A DNA stretch of 64,000 bases, from contig NZ_SOCR01000009.1 of the NCBI RefSeq assembly GCF_004364335.1, forward strand, positions 66,611-130,610. Reading direction: 5' to 3'. The notes under the pieces are model-generated. The model was not told the origin of the DNA. It worked only from the letters and a program-made list of their open reading frames with translations, and made no database searches. Shown here in pieces: positions 27,867 through 34,734 of this stretch (the first letter of the stretch is position 1; each line of letters starts with the position of its first letter). The position numbers and the translations under genes are program-made. Source of the DNA: Pseudomonas graminis. Lineage in GTDB: Bacteria; Pseudomonadota; Gammaproteobacteria; Pseudomonadales; Pseudomonadaceae.

Positions 27867-27949
27867 AAAAAAATGCGTTCTGTCAGGTACGACGATGACC
27901 GCTCAACGATCGTTGCGACAACCCGCCCCACGTAGGACCGGCTTCAGCC

Positions 27950-28228
27950 TGGAAGCTCTTGATCTTGATCTTGATCTTGATCTTCATACGCAAAAAGCCC
28001 AGACACCGCAGAACGCGACTTGGGTGCAGGCCGAACGCAGACGACGCGGAGTGGGCCGAGCGGCATGGATGCCGCGAGAGCGCCGTCAGGACATGGATGT
28101 CCGTTCGGCGCGGGCCCACGGAGCGTCGTCGAAGTGAGGGTATTCCGACGAAGGAGGAACCCAACCAGGAGCAAGCACCCTTGGTTACTTGGGGTGCTTT
28201 TCCAAGTAACTCGCCGAAGGCGAAACCC
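27950..28228 (+). ncRNA. Dispersed structured element, copy C (possible RNA)
   Basis: The third copy begins after a half REP with a run of TTGATC hexamers (27959-27984). Hairpins are GCGGCAT-GG-ATGCCGC (28060-28075), GGACAT-GG-ATGTCC (28089-28102), GTTACTTGG/CCAAGTAAC (28184-28210) and TCGCC-GAA-GGCGA (28211-28223). In the first hairpin a C-G pair of copies A and B has become G-C, a compensated change. It ends close to the 3' end of the molybdoenzyme gene. Confidence 0.6.
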
Positions 28229-28270
28229 GAGGCCGTTAGGCCGACGCTTTAGATCTTGATCTTGAAAGAA

Positions 28271-29041
28271 TCAAATCCCGCTGAACCAGTTGTACCCCTG
28301 ATCCTCCCAATACCCCCCGGGATTATCATTGCTCACCACAATCTCAACGATATGCTTCGGATTCTTGAACCCCAGCTTCGTCGGCACCCTCACCCGCAAC
28401 GGATAACCATACTCCGGCGGCAGCGCCACCTCGGCAAAGTCCAGCGCCAGCAACGTCTGCGGATGCAACGCCGTCGGCATGTCCAGACTGGAGTAATACC
28501 GATCCGCGCACTTGAAGCCGACAAACTTCGCCGTCGTGTCCGCGCCCACATGCTCCAGGAACGTCCGCAACGGCACACCGCCCCACTGCCCGATCGCGCT
28601 CCAGCCCTCCACACAGACCAACCGCGTGATATCGCTGCGCTGCGGCAGCTTGCGCAGCCCTTCCAGCGTCCACGGCGCCTTGTCCCGCACCAGCCCCGAA
28701 ACGCCCAGCTTCCAGTCCGCCGTGTCCAGCTCCGGAATATCATCCTCGCTGTAAAACGCGTTGAACGGAAACGGGTTACGGACCTGATCCTTGCTGAACG
28801 TCGGCGCCAGCTTCTGCCCGCTGAACAGCCAGGCCTGAACCCGGTCGTTCCAGCGCGACATGCTCCACAGCACCTTGTCCACCTGATCGCCGTCCTGCAG
28901 GTTGCAACCGGTGAGCATCGCCATCGCGCCCACGGTCAGCCCGCCTTTCAGGAAATGCCGACGCTGCAGGCTCTCCAGCTGGATCTGCTGGGCCGGCTCC
29001 AGTTTGATGCGCGCAATGGCGCGTTTTTTAGGCTCAATCAT
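28271..29041 (-). CDS. Molybdopterin-dependent oxidoreductase (sulfite oxidase/MsrP-like)
   Basis: The 256-residue protein has a Tat-type motif (QRRHFLKGG, 26-34) and then LTGC (43-46), so it may be exported by Tat and possibly lipidated. The sulfite-oxidase-fold domain carries the molybdenum ligand candidate Cys143 in RLVCVEGWSAIGQW and ends with the NDNPGGYWEDQGYNWFSGI tail typical of this family. The start is placed at MIEPKKR, overlapping the end of the cytochrome b gene by 8 bp. It probably receives electrons from that cytochrome. The substrate is unknown; protein methionine sulfoxide is one option by analogy with MsrP. Confidence 0.9.
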   Translation of the reverse strand: MIEPKKRAIARIKLEPAQQIQLESLQRRHFLKGGLTVGAMAMLTGCNLQDGDQVDKVLWSMSRWNDRVQAWLFSGQKLAPTFSKDQVRNPFPFNAFYSEDDIPELDTADWKLGVSGLVRDKAPWTLEGLRKLPQRSDITRLVCVEGWSAIGQWGGVPLRTFLEHVGADTTAKFVGFKCADRYYSSLDMPTALHPQTLLALDFAEVALPPEYGYPLRVRVPTKLGFKNPKHIVEIVVSNDNPGGYWEDQGYNWFSGI

Positions 29042-29657
29042 GCTCAACCTTCCCGCTTTCAATGCCACGCGTACCGCCGGTGATCATCGGCATCAAGGTT
29101 TTCGGCACCATCAGCACCAGCACCAGATGCACCACCACGAACGCGCCAATGAACGCCATCGCCGCAAAATGCACGTACCGGGCGAAGTCGTAGCCGCCAA
29201 ACACGGCGGTCAATTCCTGCAACTGAATGGGCTTCCAGATCGCCAGCCCCGTCAGCACGATCAACACGCCGGCGGCCAGCACCAGCCAGTACATCAACCG
29301 CTGCACGGCGTTGTAGACGCCCTTCTCGTGCTTGAGGCGGAAGCGCAGGGCGTCGAGCATGTCGCGCTTGACCGCTGTGGGGGTGACCGGCAGAAAGTCG
29401 CGCTTGAAATGCCGACTGAGCAGGCCATACAGCACGTAGATCAGGCCGTTGATCACCAACAGCCACATTACTGCGAAGTGCCACGCCAGCGCGCCGCCCA
29501 GCCAGCCGCCCAGGGTGAAATCCCGGGGGAAGGAGAAGCTGAACAGCGGCGACGCGTTGTAAATGCCCCACCCGCTCATGAACATGCAGACCATGCCGAA
29601 GGCATTGATCCAGTGCGTCAGGCGGATGGGCCATGGATGAATTCTGGTTTTTTTCAT
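29034..29657 (-). CDS. Cytochrome b561-type membrane electron carrier
   Basis: This 207-residue protein has four hydrophobic helices. Histidines placed for two b hemes occur in IRLTHWINAF, LAWHFAVMWL, RYVHFAAMAF and VVVHLVLVL. It belongs to the cytochrome b/b6-N-like group found with hydrogenases and molybdoenzymes, and differs from MsrQ, which has six helices. It is upstream of and overlaps the molybdoenzyme gene, so it most likely passes quinol electrons to that periplasmic enzyme. Confidence 0.9.
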   Translation of the reverse strand: MKKTRIHPWPIRLTHWINAFGMVCMFMSGWGIYNASPLFSFSFPRDFTLGGWLGGALAWHFAVMWLLVINGLIYVLYGLLSRHFKRDFLPVTPTAVKRDMLDALRFRLKHEKGVYNAVQRLMYWLVLAAGVLIVLTGLAIWKPIQLQELTAVFGGYDFARYVHFAAMAFIGAFVVVHLVLVLMVPKTLMPMITGGTRGIESGKVEHD

Positions 29658-29698
29658 GGGGCGAGACTCATCACGGATGAATTCGGTACATCAGCAAC

Positions 29699-29787
29699 TG
29701 TAGGAGCGCGATTGCTCGCGAAGTCGGTCTGCCAGCACCCGATCAATTGCCTGACCCACCGTCATCGCGGGCAAGCGCGCTCCTACG
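29699..29787. repeat. REPIN
   Basis: Inverted GTAGGAGCGCG-type REP arms between the cytochrome b gene and the secreted-protein gene, so they may be separate transcripts or the REP may lie within one. Confidence 0.85.
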
Positions 29788-29823
29788 TACTGCGCTGCGG
29801 CGCCGTGAGACGCCGCAACCCGC

Positions 29824-30453
29824 TTACATCGGCGGCTGGAAGCCGTCTTTGCCGACCGCGACACCGCGTGCGGTCTTGCCGTCTTCGCCCGGGAACACGA
29901 CGATTTTCGCGCCCTTGACCAGCTCATCGACCTTGCCCGGCTGCACGTAGGCAATCGGCACGTCTTCCGGCACGACCAGCTGCTTCTCGCCGCCTTTGTA
30001 GCCGACGCTCAGGGTACGGCCGTTGGCCTTGCCGCTCAGCTTGCCGACGGTGCCGTTGGTCATGGTGCCGGTGCTGCCGTCAGCATTTTCCCAACCGTAA
30101 TGGCCTTCACCGCTGCCTTTCAGGCTCGGTTCAAACACGGTCACTTCCAGGGCTTTCAGCGTGCCGTCGGCCTGTGGAGTCGCGGCAGAACCGATGAAGC
30201 TGTCCGCCTTGATCGACGCGATGTCAGTCTTGGAGACCAGGCGGATGCCGGTCTTGTCGGTCAGCCCGATGCTTTGATGGGCGCCGGAGCGGGTGGTGAA
30301 ATTCAGGGTGTTGCTGTCGACGCTGTCGACCGTCCCGCGCAGTGGTTTGACGACCGGCATGTCACCGGCGGCCATGCCGGCGGCGGAAGCCATGACGGCG
30401 GCGCTGAGCATCAGCATGCCGAACGTGGTGGTCAGGGCTGTCTTCATCTTCAT
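29824..30453 (-). CDS. Secreted protein of unknown function, target of adjacent two-component system?
   Basis: This 209-residue protein has a Sec signal peptide (to about residue 29) and a mature region of short beta-rich repeats (LRGTVDSVDSNTLNFTTRSG, LKALEVTVFEP and PGKVDELVKGAKIVVFPG). These recall the DUF5666 or OB-fold pattern of small periplasmic proteins. The gene is divergent from the response regulator at 30774, with mirror-image boxes between them, so it is a likely target. Function is unknown. Confidence 0.82.
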   Translation of the reverse strand: MKMKTALTTTFGMLMLSAAVMASAAGMAAGDMPVVKPLRGTVDSVDSNTLNFTTRSGAHQSIGLTDKTGIRLVSKTDIASIKADSFIGSAATPQADGTLKALEVTVFEPSLKGSGEGHYGWENADGSTGTMTNGTVGKLSGKANGRTLSVGYKGGEKQLVVPEDVPIAYVQPGKVDELVKGAKIVVFPGEDGKTARGVAVGKDGFQPPM

Positions 30454-30557
30454 CGGTGAATTCCTTCAGGCAGTTAGGGAAAGTTGAAGCTGAGGGTCAT
30501 GTGTGTTGCATGACGGCCATCCTGTACCCGCCACCGGCACCCGACAATGACCGCCCG

Positions 30558-30574
30558 ATTACATTTTTGTCATT
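30558..30574. promoter_or_regulatory. Operator-like box 1 (ATTACATTTTTGTCATT)
   Basis: The box has TTACA and TGTCA half-sites. It is an inverted copy of box 2, 58 bp away, and lies nearer the secreted-protein gene. It resembles CusR/CopR/HprR-type sites (TGACA-N4-TGTCA). Confidence 0.65.
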
Positions 30575-30615
30575 CAAGCACATCGTCGCTGACCGTGTCG
30601 GCCAAGGCGGCAATC

Positions 30616-30632
30616 AATGACAAAAATGTAAC
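30616..30632. promoter_or_regulatory. Operator-like box 2 (AATGACAAAAATGTAAC)
   Basis: Reverse complement of box 1 apart from one end base, 142 bp before the response regulator start. The mirrored pair suggests autoregulation plus control of the divergent operon. The rest of the 320-bp gap shows nothing else. Confidence 0.65.
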
Positions 30633-30773
30633 CGACCCCGCGCCATCCGTTGGTTACACTCCACATCCGGCGTGGCCTGCAGCCCTGCGCGCCTGTACTG
30701 ACCCACACTGATGAATCATCCGACACCCCACGCCGGCGACGCTGCCAACGACGTGAAGCGAGCCTGACAGACG

Positions 30774-31469
30774 ATGCACATTCTGCTTATCGAAGACGAC
30801 ACCAAGACCGGCGAGTACCTGAAGAAGGGCCTCACCGAGTCCGGTTACAAAGTCGACTGGACCCAGCACGGCACCGACGGCCTGCACATGGCCCTTGAGC
30901 ACAGCTACGATTTGCTGGTGCTCGACGTCATGCTGCCGGGCATCGACGGCTGGCAGATCATCGAAATCCTGCGGGCGAAACAGGATGTGCCGGTGCTGTT
31001 TCTCACCGCCCGCGATCAGTTGCAAGACCGCATTCGGGGCCTCGAACTGGGCGCGGACGATTACCTGGTCAAGCCGTTTTCCTTCACCGAATTGCTCCTG
31101 CGCATCCGCACCATCCTGCGTCGCGGGGTGGTGCGCGAGGCCGATCATTTCCATCTGGCCGATCTGGACCTGGACCTGCTGCGCCGTCGGGTCACGCGCC
31201 AGCAACAGGTCATCACCCTGACCAACAAGGAATTCGCGCTGCTGCATCTGTTTCTGCGTCGCGAGGGCGACGTGTTGTCGAGGGCGCAGATCGCTTCGGA
31301 GGTCTGGGACATGAATTTCGACAGCGACACCAACGTTGTCGACGTGGCCATCAAGCGCCTGCGCAGCAAGGTCGACACGCCCTACCCGATCAAACTCATC
31401 CACACCGTGCGCGGCATCGGTTACGTCTGCGAGGTGCGGCCATGCGAGCCCGACGCCAGCCATCCCTGA
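30774..31469 (+). CDS. Response regulator, CusR/CopR/HprR type
   Basis: This 231-residue OmpR-family regulator has a receiver domain with DD near the start, phosphoacceptor Asp in LLVLDVMLPGIDG and Lys in DDYLVKPFSFTELLLR. The winged-helix domain shows LTNKEFALLHLFLRREGDVLSRAQIASEVWDMNFDSDTNVVDV, the pattern of heavy-metal and oxidant-sensing regulators. The kinase gene starts 28 bp before its end. Mirror-image boxes upstream are probably its own sites. The adjacent molybdoenzyme recalls E. coli HprRS and msrPQ. Confidence 0.95.
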   Translation: MHILLIEDDTKTGEYLKKGLTESGYKVDWTQHGTDGLHMALEHSYDLLVLDVMLPGIDGWQIIEILRAKQDVPVLFLTARDQLQDRIRGLELGADDYLVKPFSFTELLLRIRTILRRGVVREADHFHLADLDLDLLRRRVTRQQQVITLTNKEFALLHLFLRREGDVLSRAQIASEVWDMNFDSDTNVVDVAIKRLRSKVDTPYPIKLIHTVRGIGYVCEVRPCEPDASHP

Positions 31470-32851
31470 CCCTGCGCGCGACCCTGGCGTTTTCGGTGGT
31501 GGCCATGCTCGCCGTCGCCAGTGCCGGCATGTACCTCTACGAGACCATGAAGGGCGCGGTGATGACCCGCAGCGACCATGCGGTGCTGGCGCGGCTGGAT
31601 CACTTTCGCAAACTGCTGCAATACGACCTGACCCTGACCACGCTGCAAAGCAGCCCGCAGCTGTTCGAGAACATGCTCGACAGCGAGGACGACATTTTCA
31701 TCATTGCCGAGCCGGGCAAGCCGGCGGTGATCATGGTCAACCCGCTGCACGCGCCGCTGCCGTCGATGCCGGTGGTACCGGCCAACATGCCACTGAGCGT
31801 GGCCGACATGCGCAGCGGCATGCTGGATTCAGGGGTGTTTGATTCCGAAGTGCCGATGCGCGCGGCGACGGTCGAGGCGGTGTCTGGCGGCAAGGTTGTG
31901 CACCTGACGGCGGCGCACATTGCGGTCAAGGAGATGGCCACCCTGGCGGGCTTCCGTAATCGCATCCTGCTCGCCGTTTCACTGGCATTTGTGGTCACTG
32001 CGCTGCTCGGCTATGTGTTGCTGGGCCGGGGGCTGCGGCCGTTGCGCAGGATGGCCAGCCATGCTGCGGCCATCACCCCGGCGCAGCTGGACAGCCGCAT
32101 GGACAACCGCGACACACCGGTGGAGCTTCAACAGCTGGGTGAGGCCTACAACGCGATGCTCGACCGTCTCGCCGATGGCTATCAGCGACTCACGCAGTTC
32201 TCCGCCGACCTGGCCCATGAAATCCGCACGCCGGTGGGTTCGTTGATGGGGCATTGTCAGGTGGCATTGCGGCAACCGCGTACCGAGGATGAATACCAGG
32301 CGTTGCTGGCGTCGAATCTGGAGGAGCTGGAGCGCATCTCGCGAATGGTCGAAAGCATTCTGTTCCTGGCGCGGGCCGACGAGGCGCAATCCGCCCTGAA
32401 CCGCCAGACCCTGAATCTGGCGGACGAGTTGCAGCGGGTCGCGGGCTATTTCGAAGGGCTGGCGGAAGAGCGTGACATCGCCCTGCACACCAAAGGCGAC
32501 GCGCGGATCGAGGCCGATCCCCTGTTGCTGCGCAGGGCGCTGAGCAATCTGGTGGCGAACGCGATTCGCTACGCCGATGAAGGCAGCGCGATCGACATTC
32601 GAGTGGTTGTGGGCAGCAGGCACTGCCGCATCGAAGTGGAGAACCAGGGCCCGACGCTGGACGACGCCACCCTGGGCAAACTGTTCGACCGCTTCTATCG
32701 CGGCGACGCCTCACGTCACCAGAGCTCCGACTCCAACGGACTGGGCCTGGCGATCGTCGCCGCGATCATGCAGCTGCATGGCGGCGAAGTGGCGGTCAAC
32801 CAGCCTGCGCCGGGGCGGATCTGTTTCGGGCTGGTGTTTCCGATAAGTTGA
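31442..32851 (+). CDS. Sensor histidine kinase, heavy-metal-sensor type
   Basis: The 469-residue kinase has two membrane helices (about 13-33 and 178-200) flanking a periplasmic sensor of about 140 residues, then HAMP. The His box is LAHEIRTPVGSLMG, the N-box LSNLVANAIRYADEG and the G-box SDSNGLGLAIVAAIM. It belongs to the IrlB/CusS/CopS kinase group. It overlaps the regulator gene by 28 bp. The signal could be a metal, reactive chlorine or peroxide; no metal-binding motif in the sensor region decides this. Confidence 0.93.
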   Translation: MRARRQPSLTLRATLAFSVVAMLAVASAGMYLYETMKGAVMTRSDHAVLARLDHFRKLLQYDLTLTTLQSSPQLFENMLDSEDDIFIIAEPGKPAVIMVNPLHAPLPSMPVVPANMPLSVADMRSGMLDSGVFDSEVPMRAATVEAVSGGKVVHLTAAHIAVKEMATLAGFRNRILLAVSLAFVVTALLGYVLLGRGLRPLRRMASHAAAITPAQLDSRMDNRDTPVELQQLGEAYNAMLDRLADGYQRLTQFSADLAHEIRTPVGSLMGHCQVALRQPRTEDEYQALLASNLEELERISRMVESILFLARADEAQSALNRQTLNLADELQRVAGYFEGLAEERDIALHTKGDARIEADPLLLRRALSNLVANAIRYADEGSAIDIRVVVGSRHCRIEVENQGPTLDDATLGKLFDRFYRGDASRHQSSDSNGLGLAIVAAIMQLHGGEVAVNQPAPGRICFGLVFPIS

Positions 32852-32883
32852 GCGGCAGCGGCTCTCAAGAACTCCGCATAACC

Positions 32884-32985
32884 TGTAGGAGACGTCGGAG
32901 GTTACGACGGCAGCGAATGCAGTGGATCAGTCACGCACATTTCTGATGAAACATCGCGTTCGCCAGCAAGCCGGCGCCTACAGAG
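32884..32985. repeat. Degenerate REPIN
   Basis: The right arm (TTCGCCAGCAAGCCGGC) is clear; the left arm keeps GTAGGAG but is otherwise eroded. Confidence 0.65.
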
Positions 32986-33044
32986 TGCGCACGCCACGCT
33001 GAGCGATCCAATCCGACATTCCTACAGAGCTACGTCCCAAAACC

Positions 33045-33713
33045 TCACGCCTTCTTGTCGTGGGTCGCCACCAGTTTGTAAAACGTCGCCGCCCCGCCTT
33101 CGGTGGCATACCCGGTGTTGTCCTGGGTGTACACACCGGCCTTGAAGTACAGCGGTTTGCCGCTCCACGACGGGTCGAGCTTGGTGCCCCATTGCATTTC
33201 GTGGGCGTTGACCGTGAGGTTGCCGGCGGCGGTGAGGTGGATGGTGTAGGTGAAGCGCTCCTTCATCAGCACGCCGGTCGCGACCTGAATCACTTCAGGC
33301 TCGGAGGTCGGCGTCAGGCGAAACTTGACGACGATGTTGCCGCTCTTGAGTTTTTCCTTGTACTGATATTCAAGCTTGATCAGTGGCTCGGTGCTGCCAT
33401 AGCAGTGGATCTGGCCGATGACGATCTTGCCCGTCGACGGCACCTGATCCACGGTCAGCGCCGCGCGCAGGAAATTGTCCGCCTGGGAATAGACCCAGTT
33501 GTGCACCGCACCGTTGGCGTAGGTTTCGCGCAATTCGGTACGGGGATAGATCGCGTTGTCAGTCCTTGACCCGGTGACCGGTGCCCAGAAGAACAGAGTG
33601 TCCCCTGAACGGAAGTAACCATCCTTGTAGCCGGCCACCAGTTTTGGCGTATCGATGGTGGCGGCGGGGATACCGACCGGTACAGAAAGATTCCAGATGG
33701 CGAGATCAATCAT
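33045..33713 (-). CDS. Polysaccharide lyase family 7 alginate lyase
   Basis: This 222-residue protein has the three PL7 signature blocks: YPRTELRE (substrate-binding RTELR), IGQIH (catalytic region) and YFKAGVYTQ. It degrades alginate by beta-elimination. There is no signal peptide at the chosen start MIDLAIWNLSV, and none in the ten residues before it, so it appears to lack a Sec export signal. The short single-domain length matches PL7 members of this size. A lone copy here suggests a role in turnover of the cell's own alginate or as a scavenging enzyme. Confidence 0.92.
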   Translation of the reverse strand: MIDLAIWNLSVPVGIPAATIDTPKLVAGYKDGYFRSGDTLFFWAPVTGSRTDNAIYPRTELRETYANGAVHNWVYSQADNFLRAALTVDQVPSTGKIVIGQIHCYGSTEPLIKLEYQYKEKLKSGNIVVKFRLTPTSEPEVIQVATGVLMKERFTYTIHLTAAGNLTVNAHEMQWGTKLDPSWSGKPLYFKAGVYTQDNTGYATEGGAATFYKLVATHDKKA

Positions 33714-34281
33714 GGTGCACTCATGGTGCGCGATGCGCACAGCAAAGAAGGTGTCTGGAACAGGCCTGTCACTGCCGTTCCCGTCATCTTTGCTATCGGC
33801 TGAACCCTTTGATCTTTAGTCGTCCCGGGAGTCAAGAAACCGCCGAGGCGCCGGAAGACGCGCGCAACGCCATTACAATGCCACTACCGAATAAAAGTGG
33901 CCCATTGCCCTCACGATTTGCCCAGCCAGCGTAAACCGGGGAGTGGGGGCTAATAATTTGGCGCCATTTTTTTGGAGACCGCTTAGACGGCACTGAAAAA
34001 ATTAGTTCAGCCAGCGAGGCAGCACCCGACAAACGGTATGGGAAAATTCCTGCACGATACTGTTTAACGTCCTAATTGGGGGGCTGACGCGTTTGGCACG
34101 CCCCTCGCCTTCAGGCCGGATTCAGACAAGCCCGCCTGCGACAATCTGCCGGACCTGCCAAATCAGATTCCATTTGACGGCACCACAGTGTTACAAGATA
34201 TTATTAGTTAGCAACCTAATAATGCAGCGCCTAATCATTCAGCTCCTAACCAAACCCACGTACCGTTTCAATGGCCTTTTC
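33714..34281. other. Gap before the efflux operon
   Basis: This 568-bp stretch is AT-richer than the flanks and holds no gene I can support. Its right end contains the MarR operator candidate. A short minus-strand frame at 33832-34032 lacks coding character. Confidence 0.6.
34203..34220. promoter_or_regulatory. MarR operator candidate
   Basis: ATTAGTTAGCAACCTAAT is an imperfect palindrome of the TTAG...CTAA form bound by MarR-type repressors, 61 bp before the marR start. It is a likely autoregulatory site for the five-gene efflux operon. Confidence 0.7.
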
Positions 34282-34734
34282 ATGAACCCTGACACCCTGC
34301 AAATGCGCGTTACAGGCGGCGTCGTCGCGGCCTCCCGGCAGTGGCGTCGCGTCTGCCAGACCACGCTGATCAACGTCGGCGTAAGCGAAGCCTGCGCCGG
34401 CCCGTTGCTGATGATCGCGCGCCTGGGTGAAGGCGTGCGTCAGGTAACGGTGGCCCAGGCCTGCGGGCTGGAAAGCCCGTCACTGGTGCGCCTGCTCGAT
34501 CAGCTGTGCAAAGCCGGGCTGGTGCAGCGCACCGAAGACCCCACCGACCGCCGCGCCAAGGCCTTGAGCCTGACCGACGAGGGTCGGGCGTTGGCCAATT
34601 CCATCGAGGAGGAGCTGATCCGCCTGCGCCGCGACATTTTCAGTCACGTCGACCCGGCAGATCTGGAAGCGACCCTGCGAGTGTTCAACGCCATTGCCCA
34701 GGCCACGCCGATGGCGCCGGAGTCGTCCTCTTGA
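34282..34734 (+). CDS. MarR-family repressor of the efflux operon
   Basis: This 150-residue protein has the MarR winged-helix: VTVAQACGLESPSLVRLLDQLCKAGLVQRTEDPTDRRAKALSLTDEGRAL runs from about residue 55 to 105, and the wing motif DPTDRRAKALSLT is intact. The start at MNPDTLQ is preferred over upstream in-frame starts because the operator-like palindrome overlaps that region. The stop TGA overlaps the TTG start of the FUSC gene. It probably represses the efflux operon and is released by aromatic or phenolic compounds. Confidence 0.92.
   Translation: MNPDTLQMRVTGGVVAASRQWRRVCQTTLINVGVSEACAGPLLMIARLGEGVRQVTVAQACGLESPSLVRLLDQLCKAGLVQRTEDPTDRRAKALSLTDEGRALANSIEEELIRLRRDIFSHVDPADLEATLRVFNAIAQATPMAPESSS

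Noticed and set aside
28271..29657. Calling the molybdoenzyme/cytochrome pair msrP and msrQ
   Set aside because: The membrane partner has four helices and b561-type histidines, unlike six-helix MsrQ, so the names were withheld.
33832..34032. 66-codon minus-strand frame before the MarR gene
   Set aside because: No ribosome site, no neighbours on that strand, no recognised features.
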